This document shows, piece after piece, positions 1 to 7,389 of a DNA stretch of 64,000 bases (position 1 is the stretch's first letter; each line of letters starts with the position of its first letter). The stretch is from Bradyrhizobium sp. CSS354 (GTDB taxonomy: Bacteria > Pseudomonadota > Alphaproteobacteria > Rhizobiales > Xanthobacteraceae), in assembly GCF_029051725.1 (NCBI RefSeq), contig NZ_JAACFU010000004.1, positions 1 to 64,000 of the forward strand, in the 5' to 3' direction. The notes under the pieces were generated by a model. It saw only the letters and a program-made list of their open reading frames with translations. It had not been told where the DNA came from and made no database searches. A program made the translations under genes and the position numbers.

Positions 1-510
1 CCCGAGATCACCCTCCACCGCCTCCCCGACCTCCTCCACCCCAACCTCCGCCTCGTCTTCGTCGGCACCGCCGCCTCTACTCGATCGGCCGAGCTCGGGC
101 ACTACTACGCCCATCCCGGCAACCGCTTCTGGCGCGCGATCCATGAGGCCGGCATCACGCTGCGGCGCTATCAGCCGGGCGAGTTCGCAAGCTTGCTCGA
201 GCTTGGGATCGGCTTCACCGATCTTTCCAAGTCGAGCGCCGGGATGGATCACCAGATCGCGGCTGAGACGGTCGACGTGCCTGCGTTCAGGGCCAAGATC
301 AAGAAGTATCGGCCGAGGACAATTGCGTTCACGAGCAAGAAGGCGGCGAGCTTGTTTTACGGCAGGCCGACGAGCGGGATTGCGCTGGGGCGGCAGCCGC
401 GCGTGGAGAGTTTGCCCGAGGTGTTCGTGCTGCCTTCGCCGTCCGGGGCGGCGTCCGGGCATTGGACGCTGGAGCCGTGGCGGGAGTTGGCGGCGTGGAT
501 CGGTTCGTAA
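1..510 (+). CDS. mug: Mug-like mismatch-specific uracil DNA glycosylase, 5' end missing
   Basis: The frame is open from base 1 to a TAA at 508-510, so the start lies upstream of the window and about 169 residues are visible. The core motif reads FVGTAASTRSAELGHYYAHP followed by GNRFW, which is the substrate-pocket block of the Mug/TDG branch of uracil-DNA glycosylases. A second block, GIGFTDLSKSSAGMD, and a late LPSPSGAA block (compare LPNPSG in Mug) complete the family signature. These enzymes remove uracil or ethenocytosine from mismatches in base-excision repair. In E. coli Mug the first motif is GINPG with a catalytic Asn; here that stretch is GTAAS, so the protein belongs to the subgroup without that Asn, in which an Asp is believed to act instead. 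Family assignment is fairly sure; substrate is not. Confidence 0.85.
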   Translation, partial: PEITLHRLPDLLHPNLRLVFVGTAASTRSAELGHYYAHPGNRFWRAIHEAGITLRRYQPGEFASLLELGIGFTDLSKSSAGMDHQIAAETVDVPAFRAKIKKYRPRTIAFTSKKAASLFYGRPTSGIALGRQPRVESLPEVFVLPSPSGAASGHWTLEPWRELAAWIGS

Positions 511-541
511 GGCAGGTTGGGGATATCGCCAACACTCAGCC

Positions 542-668
542 GTCGTCCCGGCGAAGGCCGGGACCCATACCCTCAGAAGACGTTTTGCGATAACTGGTCG
601 CTCGGTATTGTGAACTACCCGCAACCGACAAATTACGCGGTATGGGTCCCGGCCTTCGCCGGGACGAC
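542..668. repeat. Palindromic repeat (29-bp arms)
   Basis: The arm at 542-570 and the arm at 640-668 are exact reverse complements over 29 bases (core gtcccggcgaaggccgggac), separated by about 69 bases. Each arm is itself a small hairpin. This is an intergenic REP-like element of the type abundant in Bradyrhizobium. Confidence 0.85.
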
Positions 669-786
669 ACTGTGGATTGGGCAACACGATACCGCCAAAA
701 TGGACGCGGGTAAGCTGTCGGAATCCGCCCGCGTCATTCGTCCTCCGCACGCAAACTACGAAACCCGAGCGGCGCTGCCGCATCCC

Positions 787-873
787 CGTCATTGCGAGGA
801 GCGCTTGCGACGAAGCAATCCAGACTGTCTCCGCGTCGGCAGTCTGGATTGCTTCGCTGCGCTCGCAATGACG
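787..873. repeat. Palindromic repeat, cgtcattgcgag family
   Basis: The sequence starts cgtcattgcgagga and ends gctcgcaatgacg, with inner arms cgaagcaatccagact and agtctggattgcttcg. It therefore folds into one long imperfect hairpin. The same family recurs at 27217-27296, 29733-29817 and, decayed, at 63464-63579. It lies just upstream of the glutathione-transferase start. Together with the repeat at 542-668 it fills the gene-free stretch 511-891. Confidence 0.9.
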
Positions 874-891
874 ACGAATGGAGATCTCCCG

Positions 892-1542
892 ATGCCTCCC
901 ACCATCACCGCCTTCGCAAACTCGCCCGACCGCGGCAAGGGACAAGCGCGCGACATGCGGGTGCGCTGGGCGCTGGAGGAAGTCGGCCAAACTTATGATG
1001 TCCGTCTGGTTTCGTTCGCCGCGATGAAAGAGCCCGCGCATCTTGCGCTGCATCCGTTCGGGCAGATCCCAACCTACGAGGACGGCGACCTCGCCCTGTT
1101 CGAATCCGGCGCCATCGTGCTCCATATCGCGGAGCGCCGTGCCGGGCTGCTGCCGACCGAGCCGAACGCCAGGGCCCGCGCGATCACGTGGATGTTTGCC
1201 GCGCTGAGCACGCTGGAGCCGCCGATCGTCGAGCTCGGGATGGCCATGCTGTTCGAGCGCGACAAGGGCTGGTACGCGGAGCGACTGCCGATGCTGCAGG
1301 ATCGCGTCCGTGTCAGGCTCGGCGAATTGTCCCGCCGCCTCGGCGATGCCGACTGGCTCGACCGCGCGTTCAGCGCCGGCGATCTCATGATGGTGACGGT
1401 GCTGCGCCGGTTGAACGCATCGGGTCTGCTGGATGCGTATCCAGATATCGCCGCCTATGTCGCCCGCGGCGAAGCGCGGCCGGCGTTCAGGCGGGCATTC
1501 GATGCGCAATTGGCGGTGTTCAAGGCTGCGCCGGCTTCGTAA
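892..1542 (+). CDS. Glutathione S-transferase family protein
   Basis: The product is 216 residues with the two-domain glutathione-transferase layout. The N-terminal thioredoxin-like part contains ARDMRVRWALEEVG (helix 1) and HPFGQIPTYEDGDLALFESGAI, the cis-proline and glutathione gamma-glutamyl binding block with ES. The C-terminal helical part contains the FSAGDLMMVTVLRRL block, equivalent to the capping-box helix. The ATG at 892 is preferred because the frame upstream (from 517) runs through palindromic repeats; a short gga precedes it. Such proteins conjugate glutathione to electrophiles or act in stress responses; the substrate cannot be read from sequence. Its TAA overlaps the edge of the repeat that follows. 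Confidence 0.88.
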   Translation: MPPTITAFANSPDRGKGQARDMRVRWALEEVGQTYDVRLVSFAAMKEPAHLALHPFGQIPTYEDGDLALFESGAIVLHIAERRAGLLPTEPNARARAITWMFAALSTLEPPIVELGMAMLFERDKGWYAERLPMLQDRVRVRLGELSRRLGDADWLDRAFSAGDLMMVTVLRRLNASGLLDAYPDIAAYVARGEARPAFRRAFDAQLAVFKAAPAS

Positions 1543-1640
1543 CCCGGATGGAGCGGCTTGTCGGCCGTAGCTCGGAGAGCGAAGCGGAAGCGCAATCGGG
1601 GACCACCGCCCCGCATTCCGCTCTGCTCCCTGCGGGCTAC
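1539..1640. repeat. Imperfect palindromic repeat overlapping a stop codon
   Basis: The left edge gtaacccggatggagc and the right edge gctccctgcgggctac are imperfect reverse complements. The TAA stop of the preceding glutathione-transferase gene is part of the left arm. It resembles the gtagcccggatgga family common in rhizobial genomes. On the other side it ends 22 bases before the stop of the convergent barrel gene. Confidence 0.6.
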
Positions 1641-1662
1641 GAGACCGTCGCTACGCTCCCAC

Positions 1663-3246
1663 TCACTGAAACCGATACGTCACCCCGAACGTCGCCAGAT
1701 GCGTCCGCATCGCGACGTCGTAGGTGCTGGCGGACGGATTGCGCCCGGCGTCGGTGGCGGATCTGGCGAAGGTGAAGGACGAACTGCCGTAGTCGGCATA
1801 ACGATATTCGGCGCGCGCCACCCAGTGGCCGAAGAGCGCGGTTTCGATGCCGCCGCCGGCCGTCCACCCTGCTTTTGTGGTCGCCCCCGTGATGATCGCC
1901 GGCGTCAACCCGAAAAGGCCGCAGACGACGCTGACGCAGGTCGAGGTCAGCTCATAGTTCTGCCAGGCCACGCCGCCGGTCGCGTAGAGCAGCGTCTGCG
2001 GTGTCAAGAGATAGCCGAGCCGGCCCCGCACGCTGGCGTCCCATTTGCTGCGAATCGCCAGGCTCTCGCCGCGCGACTGGGAGTCGGCGAGCGATATGGT
2101 GGTGAAGCCTTCGCGCGTGGTGATGCTGTCGGCAAAACCAAAATCGCCTTCGACGCCCGCGGCCCATTGCGGGGCGAACTGCCAGAGATAGCCGGCATAG
2201 GGGTTGACGCGGAACGCGGTGTTGTCCATCGGGCGAATGGTGGCGCGACGCGTCAGATCCTCGGGGAAGCCGGCACGCGATTCGGACGTCGTGATGAGAT
2301 CGGTGCGCGTGGCGCGCGCACCTAGACCCAAGCCCACATACGCGCCGGTCCAGGACGGCAGGATCGCGGCCTGCGCGGCCAGCGGATGCGAACGGCCGCC
2401 GATGACGGGCTCGCCGAACTTCCAGGCGAGGCCGACGCTTGCGGTGTGCGTCCGCAAGCTCGCGTCGAAATTGTCGACCGTGAGCGCCGGGCCTGCAGTC
2501 GCCGTGCGCGTGAAATTGAAAGGCGCAGCGCCGAAATCCGCGTAGCGATATTCGGCGCGCACGAGCCAATTGCCCCACAGCGCGGTCTCGATCCCCGCAC
2601 CCAACGTCCAGCCGGTACTGGTTGCGGAATTCGAGATCAGCTTGGGTGCCAGGCCGTTGCTGGCACAGCTGGCGCTGACGCAGACCAGGGAGACGTCATA
2701 GTGCTGCCAGGCGAGGCCGCCGGTGGCATAGATCAGCGTCGCCGGCGTCAGCAGATAGCCGGCGCGGCCGCGCAAGGTCGCATCCCAGCCCGCTTTGACC
2801 GACAGGCTGTCGACCCCAAAGGTGGACGAGCCGGCCCAGGGCGAGGCGCGAAACCCGGGGAGTGCCGTGGTCTTGTCACCGAAGCCGATATCGCCTTCGA
2901 CGCCGACGACCCAGCTAGGTGCGACCTGCCAGTTGAAGCCGGCATAGGGATTGACGCGAAAGCCGGTGCCGTCGAACGGCTGGGTGAGCACGGCTCGCGT
3001 CAGGTCGCGGGCAACGCCGTCTTGCAGCACCGACGTGGTGGTGAGATCGGCACTGGTCGATCGAAAGCCGAGACCGAGCCCGGCGTAGAATCCGGTCCAT
3101 GACGAGGCCACGAGCGGCGGCGCCTTCGTGTACGGTCCCGGCACGATGTCTGCGGCCTTCGCCGGTGCGACGAGAGCCAGTCCGGCCAAAAATACCGTGC
3201 CACAGCACAGGGCGGCAATCACTCGGCGGGTCGATGAACGTCGCAT
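1663..3246 (-). CDS. Tandem outer-membrane beta-barrel protein (two OmpA-like barrels)
   Basis: The product is 527 residues. A signal peptide (MRRSSTRR, a hydrophobic stretch, then APAKA-AD) targets it to the envelope. Two homologous halves follow, each of about 240 residues. Half one begins SSWTGFYAGLGLGFRS and half two begins PSWTGAYVGLGLGARA. Both share FRVNPYAG, GVEGD(I/F)GF, GRxGYLLTP, YATGG(L/V)AWQ, GxGIETAL and RAEYRYAD. Each half ends in an aromatic-rich strand (VGLAWKF; FGVTYRFQ). The start at 3246 is chosen because the signal peptide follows at once, whereas the frame further upstream has no secretion signal. Each half looks like one 8-stranded barrel of the type found in rhizobial Omp25/Omp31-like porin families. 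Function is unknown. Confidence 0.85.
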   Translation of the reverse strand: MRRSSTRRVIAALCCGTVFLAGLALVAPAKAADIVPGPYTKAPPLVASSWTGFYAGLGLGFRSTSADLTTTSVLQDGVARDLTRAVLTQPFDGTGFRVNPYAGFNWQVAPSWVVGVEGDIGFGDKTTALPGFRASPWAGSSTFGVDSLSVKAGWDATLRGRAGYLLTPATLIYATGGLAWQHYDVSLVCVSASCASNGLAPKLISNSATSTGWTLGAGIETALWGNWLVRAEYRYADFGAAPFNFTRTATAGPALTVDNFDASLRTHTASVGLAWKFGEPVIGGRSHPLAAQAAILPSWTGAYVGLGLGARATRTDLITTSESRAGFPEDLTRRATIRPMDNTAFRVNPYAGYLWQFAPQWAAGVEGDFGFADSITTREGFTTISLADSQSRGESLAIRSKWDASVRGRLGYLLTPQTLLYATGGVAWQNYELTSTCVSVVCGLFGLTPAIITGATTKAGWTAGGGIETALFGHWVARAEYRYADYGSSSFTFARSATDAGRNPSASTYDVAMRTHLATFGVTYRFQ

Positions 3247-3400
3247 GTCGGGCCTTGGATCCCTGCAGGAATGTCGAGCGATTCCATACTGCGAACGGGC
3301 GACGCCTATCGTCCTCCGATCGAAGGAGGCGGCGCACAAAGCGCGAGACTGTTGCAAGGGCGTCACTGCGGCGATACGACTTCAGCTTGAGGAGCGTCCC

Positions 3401-4093
3401 ATGCTGACCCTCTATTCCTATCCAGACCTGTTCGGCGTCGCCGACAACAACGGCTACGGCCTCAAGGTCTATGCCCTCCTGAAACTCGCTTGCGCACCGT
3501 TCGTGCATGAGCATGTGTTCGATGCCTCCGCCGCGCCGCGCGGGCAGCTGCCCTATATCGTGGATGACGGCGAGACGATCGGCGACAGCGAGACCATCAT
3601 CGCGCACGCGACCGCGAAATACCGCCTGACAATCGACGCGGGGCTTTCACCGGAGCAGCGCCGCACCAATCACTTCGTCACGCGCATGCTCGACGACCTC
3701 TATTGGGTGATGTCGTATTCGCGCTGGAAGGACGAGTGTTATTATCCCGCGTTCCGCGACGCCTTCATCGCGCAACATCCGCAGATCGACGCGGCCGGGT
3801 TCGAGAAGGCGAAGGCGTATAATGCGCAGCGCTATCATTTCCAGGGCATCGGCCGCTACTCGCCCGAGCAGGCCTATGCGCGGGGGCTCGCCGATCTGCA
3901 GGTGCTGGCGGAGATCGTGCCGGCGGCCGGCTTCGTCCACGGCGCGGCGCCTGCTAGCATCGATGCCGGCATCTACGGCTTCATCGCCAACATCTATTAC
4001 TTCCCGATCCCGACGCCGCTGAAAACCTTCGTCGATGCGCACGCAAATCTCGTCGCGCATTGCGAGAGGGTGCATGCGATGGTGAGCGCGTAG
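3401..4093 (+). CDS. Glutathione S-transferase-like protein (metaxin/FAX-like)
   Basis: The product is 230 residues, starting MLTLYSYPDLFGV with a good gagg ribosome-binding site just before the ATG. A thioredoxin-like N-terminus has the cis-Pro block RGQLPYIVDDGETIGDSETI. An all-helical C-terminus follows, with the block VHGAAPASIDAGIYGFIANI. This arrangement is typical of glutathione transferases with a non-classical N-terminal helix, seen in the Tom37/failed-axon-connections branch. No catalytic Ser or Cys is obvious at the usual position, so a binding or detoxification role is only inferred. It is divergent from the barrel gene across about 150 bp. Confidence 0.75.
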   Translation: MLTLYSYPDLFGVADNNGYGLKVYALLKLACAPFVHEHVFDASAAPRGQLPYIVDDGETIGDSETIIAHATAKYRLTIDAGLSPEQRRTNHFVTRMLDDLYWVMSYSRWKDECYYPAFRDAFIAQHPQIDAAGFEKAKAYNAQRYHFQGIGRYSPEQAYARGLADLQVLAEIVPAAGFVHGAAPASIDAGIYGFIANIYYFPIPTPLKTFVDAHANLVAHCERVHAMVSA

Positions 4094-4105
4094 TCCGCAG
4101 GTCTC

Positions 4106-4197
4106 GTAGGGTGGGCAAAGCGAAGCGTGCCCACCAACTTTTCGTATGCCGCTGACACCGTGGTGGGCACGGCGCCTGCGCGCTTTGCCCACCCTAC
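4106..4197. repeat. Palindromic repeat, gtagggtgggcaaagcg family
   Basis: The left arm gtagggtgggcaaagcg (4106-4122) and the right arm cgctttgcccaccctac (4181-4197) are exact reverse complements. An inner pair, cgtgcccacc and ggtgggcacg, continues the stem. It fills the space between two convergent genes and may act as a bidirectional transcript end. Confidence 0.85.
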
Positions 4198-4222
4198 GGC
4201 ACCAAGTCCTACGGCATCGCCC

Positions 4223-4657
4223 CTACCGCATCGTGATCGCAAGGCCGCTCAGATCCGCATTCGCCATCAGGCCGACCTGCGTGCCGGAAAGCTCGAGCAC
4301 GGCGCCCTTCTGGTTGGTCAGCACGATCGCACGCGCGCCGCGGCCCACTGCGATGCCGGCACCGGCGGCGCCGTAGACGCCGGCGATGTCGGAGGGCCGG
4401 TTGATGTTGGAGACGCGGCCGCGCAGCACGGTCTTGGAGCCGCCGAAGACGAGGCCGTAGTCGAGACCGCCGGTCGAGAGCGAATAGGCGCGGCCGCGGA
4501 AGTTCAGCACGCCGGAGCCGCCGGAGCCGCCGATGATCCAGCCCGCCTTGTAGATCGTCAGCACCACGGTGCCGCCGTCGGCCAGCGCCGAGGTCGAGAG
4601 GCCGGCGAGCGCGGCAATGCCGACCAGCGCGGCGCGAAGGGTGGATGCGAACTTCAT
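4223..4657 (-). CDS. Exported protein with Ysc84/SYLF-like pattern
   Basis: The product is 144 residues. A clear signal peptide (MKFASTLRAALVGIAALAG to STSALA-DG) is followed by a Gly-rich mature domain. The stretch KAGWIIGGSGGSGVLNFRG resembles the conserved start of SYLF/Ysc84 domains (AGxxxGGxxGxGVL). The LDYGLVFGGSKTVL and GVYGAAGAGIAVG blocks also look like sheet-forming SYLF or DUF1134 (EipA-like) proteins. The ATG at 4657 has a ggag site about ten bases upstream. SYLF domains bind lipids, so an envelope lipid or cell-wall role is possible, but the match is by eye and weak. Confidence 0.6.
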   Translation of the reverse strand: MKFASTLRAALVGIAALAGLSTSALADGGTVVLTIYKAGWIIGGSGGSGVLNFRGRAYSLSTGGLDYGLVFGGSKTVLRGRVSNINRPSDIAGVYGAAGAGIAVGRGARAIVLTNQKGAVLELSGTQVGLMANADLSGLAITMR

Positions 4658-4783
4658 TGGGGGTCTCCGGGGGCTATTCTTCAACGAGGGAAACGAATCA
4701 GACGCAGCGAATGTATCCGATGCATCGCGGCGGCAACATGATGGGGGCGGCATTGAGGCGCGAGGTGCAGCAGCGCATTCAAC

Positions 4784-4886
4784 TGTCATCGCCCGGTTTA
4801 ACCGGGCGATCCAGTATTCCAGAGAGGGCGATGGTGAACCGAGAAGCCGCGGCGTACTGGATGCCCCGGTCGAGCCGGTGCATGAC
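4784..4886. repeat. Intergenic repeat element, about 103 bp, copy A
   Basis: It begins tgtcatcgcccggtttaacc, contains gatccagtattccagag and aagccgcggcgtactggat, and ends gccggtgcatgac. The element at 27084-27189 is the same sequence family in reverse orientation. Both ends are small hairpins (cgcccggttt/aaccgggcg and ccccggtcgagccggtg). It lies in the gene-free stretch 4658-5109. Confidence 0.75.
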
Positions 4887-4918
4887 GGCGGAGTTTGGCG
4901 CGACAAGACGCTTACCCG

Positions 4919-5055
4919 CCATCATGCCATTCTGCCCTTGTTTTGCCCGACGGAGCAACAATTATTTTGCTTTTCCCGAAGTCAAAAAGAAACATCAATG
5001 ATTTCCGCCGGATGCCTACTGTGCATAGGGTTGTTTTCGCGTTTTTTGTTGGAGG
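4919..5055 (+). repeat. Dispersed intergenic element of about 140 bp, copy 1
   Basis: It runs from catcatgcca through ttgttttgcccgacggagca to ctactgtgcatagggttgtt and ttggaggc. The reverse complement of 63279-63431 contains the same blocks in the same order: catcatgcca, gttttgcccgacggagcaa, ctactgtgcatggggttgtt and ttcgcgctttttgg. The middle, between cggagcaa and ctactgtgcat, is less conserved. Neither copy contains a credible open frame. With the repeat at 4784-4886 it accounts for most of the gene-free region 4658-5109. Confidence 0.7.
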
Positions 5056-5109
5056 CGCCCCGAGCTGCCGCTAGGCTTGCGCTCCCAGCCGTCCATTCGA
5101 GGTGACCTC

Positions 5110-5496
5110 ATGCCGATCCAGCATTTCGCGCCCCCGCCGCACGTCAAGGCGCCGCCGCTGTCCTTTGCCACGCGCGCCGGCGATCTCCTGTTCGTCTCCG
5201 GCATTCCGGGCTTCGACGCGAGCGGCGCGCTGCCCGAAGGCTTCGAGGCGCAGTTCGCCAATGTCGTCGTCAACATCAAGCGCGTGCTGGCGGAGGCCGG
5301 CGCCGAGATCCGCGATCTCGTCAAGGTCAACGTGCTGCTGACCCGCGCCTCCGACGTCGCCGCCATGAACGCACTCTACGCCGGCGCCTTCGGCCCGCCG
5401 CCCTACCCCGCCCGCACCACCTGCGTGGTCCACGCGCTGCCCGATCCGAAGATGCTGATCGAGATCGAGGCGGTGGCGTCGCTGGCGAAGGGGTGA
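5110..5496 (+). CDS. RidA/YjgF family protein (enamine/imine deaminase-like)
   Basis: The product is 128 residues, the normal RidA size. The ATG at 5110 sits behind a strong gaggtga site. Conserved blocks are LSFATRAGDLLFVSGIPGFD (strand with VSG), the helix QFANVVVNIKRVLAEAGAEI, VKVNVLL, and the C-terminal YPARTTCVVHALPDPKMLIEIEAVA. That last block includes the Arg and Glu used in RidA proteins to hold and hydrolyse reactive imines and enamines made by PLP enzymes. It most probably acts as a cytosolic trimer. It belongs to the RidA superfamily rather than certainly to the archetypal RidA group, so the substrate is left open. Confidence 0.9.
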   Translation: MPIQHFAPPPHVKAPPLSFATRAGDLLFVSGIPGFDASGALPEGFEAQFANVVVNIKRVLAEAGAEIRDLVKVNVLLTRASDVAAMNALYAGAFGPPPYPARTTCVVHALPDPKMLIEIEAVASLAKG

Positions 5497-5647
5497 CGTG
5501 TGATAGTCAGGCGACAGTCAAGGCATAAGGGTCATTCGAACAGCCGACGAACGGCTGACATGTCCGTGAACGGTCGCCGCCCCGCTTGCCAGCCGCACCA
5601 TTTTGCCGCACCAGTTTCCGTCTCACGTTCCCATCAGGAGATATTTC

Positions 5648-5908
5648 ATGCGTCGCGTTCTCGCCCTCTGTGCCGTTGCCGGCATCGCCACCTCCGTGTT
5701 CGCCGTGCCGGCCTCTGCCGCGGTCGGCTATTACGTGATCCGCTGGGACAACACCGGCATCTGCCAGATCTGGAACGAGGACCTGAAGTACAAGCCGTTC
5801 CAGTGGGGCGTGTCGACCTACAAGGTCGTCAGCAAACCGCTCCCGACCTTCACGGCCGCCTCGGAGCTCCAGATCAAGCTGCGCGCGGAGCGCCGCTGCA
5901 CCCTGTAA
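5648..5908 (+). CDS. Small exported protein of unknown function
   Basis: The product is 86 residues with a signal peptide (MRRVLALCAVAGIATSVFAV then PASA-AV). The mature part of about 60 residues has the pattern GYYVIRWDNTGICQIWNEDL, with two Cys (in GICQ and RRCTL) that could form a disulfide in the periplasm. A caggag site lies about seven bases before the ATG. It is followed by a convincing rho-independent terminator, so it is probably a short monocistronic transcript. I do not recognise the family. Confidence 0.8.
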   Translation: MRRVLALCAVAGIATSVFAVPASAAVGYYVIRWDNTGICQIWNEDLKYKPFQWGVSTYKVVSKPLPTFTAASELQIKLRAERRCTL

Positions 5909-5934
5909 GCTGACGCGACAGATCGGATTTGAAG

Positions 5935-5969
5935 GGGCGGATCGCGCGAGCGGTCCGTCCTTTTCTTTT
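5935..5969 (+). terminator. Rho-independent terminator
   Basis: An 11-base-pair stem (gggcggatcgc with gcggtccgtcc, two G-U pairs) and a GCGA loop are followed at once by ttttctttt. It lies 27 bases after the small exported protein gene ending at 5908. Confidence 0.85.
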
Positions 5970-6152
5970 GGACGGACCACTGGCTTTCCGGGCGAAATCA
6001 CGCAATTCCGCGCACGCGCTTTGAACCTGGCCGGTTGGCGGACCTACTCACATCTTTCCCGGGTGCACCCCCAAGCGTCCCGCGCCAACCAGCATCCTTG
6101 CCTGCTTGTTTTTGCCCGCTCGTTCTTTCACCCCCTGGCCTTGGAGCCATCG

Positions 6153-6788
6153 ATGCGCGCACCGGCGACAGCAACCATTCTCGCCGTATCGCTCCTGCTC
6201 GCTGCAACGGCGCACGCGCAGGCCCCGCAATCCTTCCGCGTGATCTCGCCGGTGTTCGGCCAGTTGGTCAGCTTCGCGATGCCTTCGAATTTTTCCGTGG
6301 TGTTCGAGAACACCAAGGGCGTCCACTACATCCGCGAGGCCGTGCTGAAGGGCGAGACGCCCGAACGCTGGACCGAGATGATCACCGTGACCGGCGAGAA
6401 GGGCATGACGCTCACTCCAGGTTCATCGCCGGAGAAATTCGCGGGCTCGATCGCAAGCGGTTTCAAATCCGCCTGCCCCGACAGCTTCGCGGCAAGGCCG
6501 CTCGGCGCCACCACGTTCGGCCGCTTCGAAGGTTTCGTCGCCGTGATCGGCTGCGGCCGCGTCGACAGCGGCCCGACCCGGCACAGCGAGACCGCACTCC
6601 TGGTCACGCTCAAGGGCACGAGCGACTACTACACGATCCAGTGGGCCGAGCGCGGCCCCGAAACCGACGAGCCGCCGGTGAACGACGACCGCTGGCAGGC
6701 GCGTTTGCGCGCGCTCAGCCCCATCGAGCTCTGCCCGATCGTAGCAGGCGAAGCCGCGCCCTATCCGAGCTGCACGAGTAAGAGCTGA
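6153..6788 (+). CDS. Exported protein of unknown function
   Basis: The product is 211 residues. A signal peptide (MRAPATATILAVSLLLAATA then HAQA) is followed by a soluble domain with FRVISPVFGQLVSFAMPSNF at its start. Three or four conserved-looking Cys (SACPDSF, VIGCGRV, IELCPI, PSCTSK) suggest periplasmic disulfides. The ATG at 6153 is chosen over the longer frame from 6021 because the signal peptide begins there and ttggag precedes it. It is convergent with the J-domain gene, with only four bases between the ends. No family recognised. Confidence 0.8.
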   Translation: MRAPATATILAVSLLLAATAHAQAPQSFRVISPVFGQLVSFAMPSNFSVVFENTKGVHYIREAVLKGETPERWTEMITVTGEKGMTLTPGSSPEKFAGSIASGFKSACPDSFAARPLGATTFGRFEGFVAVIGCGRVDSGPTRHSETALLVTLKGTSDYYTIQWAERGPETDEPPVNDDRWQARLRALSPIELCPIVAGEAAPYPSCTSKS

Positions 6789-6792
6789 GCCC

Positions 6793-7278
6793 TCACGCGT
6801 CCTTGTAGGCGCGGGGATGGATCAGGACATCGCGCGCGGCGGCGAGGTCGATGAATGCTTGCGCGCTGCCGCCCTGGTCGGGGTGCATGCCCTTGGCCGC
6901 GCGGCGATAGGCCTGGTTGATGTCCTCGCAGGTGAGCTGCACCGCGAGCGGCAGGCCGAGCACCTTGCGGGCGCGATCCTCGCTGGACAATTTTTTCGGC
7001 GCAGCATTGCGGCGACCGAAGCGCGGCGCGGTCAGATCATGAATGACGTCGAGCACCACACCGAGACGGCGGCGGGCCGCCACCGTGACGCTGTGATCGT
7101 CATTGTCCACGGCCTGGCGCAGCACCGGAAGCGCCTGCTCGGCCGCCTGACGCAGCATGGTATCGGTGCTCATCCGCGCGATCTCGGCCACGACCCGGCC
7201 CGCCTCGGCCCAATCGGCGCCGTCCGCCGACCGCAGGCGTTCGAGTGCCAGTTTCCAGGATTCAAGCCGTTCCATCAT
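6793..7278 (-). CDS. C-terminal J-domain protein
   Basis: The product is about 161 residues with a helical N-terminal region of about 95 residues and a J-like domain at the C-terminus. The domain has the motif INQAYRRAAKGMHPDQGGS, where HPD is the Hsp70-stimulating tripeptide of DnaJ. The domain is shortened after helix III. Position of a J domain at the very end is typical of small alphaproteobacterial DnaJ-like co-chaperones. The start is uncertain: ATG at 7278 or 7275, with a TTG at 7296 as a longer option; none has a strong ribosome-binding site. Role inferred: local recruitment of DnaK. Confidence 0.8.
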   Translation of the reverse strand: MMERLESWKLALERLRSADGADWAEAGRVVAEIARMSTDTMLRQAAEQALPVLRQAVDNDDHSVTVAARRRLGVVLDVIHDLTAPRFGRRNAAPKKLSSEDRARKVLGLPLAVQLTCEDINQAYRRAAKGMHPDQGGSAQAFIDLAAARDVLIHPRAYKDA

Positions 7279-7389
7279 GCGCGCAACGTTTAGCAATCAA
7301 GACCAGTATGCCAAGGCCGCCGTTTCCGACCCCTTAATTTCGAGTTAGCCTTTCATGAAACTTCGAAAAGAAATCGGGAGGAAATTGTC

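Noticed and set aside
542..873. CRISPR array suspected because of repeated palindromes
   Set aside because: There are only two unrelated palindromic repeats, no regular spacers and no cas genes.
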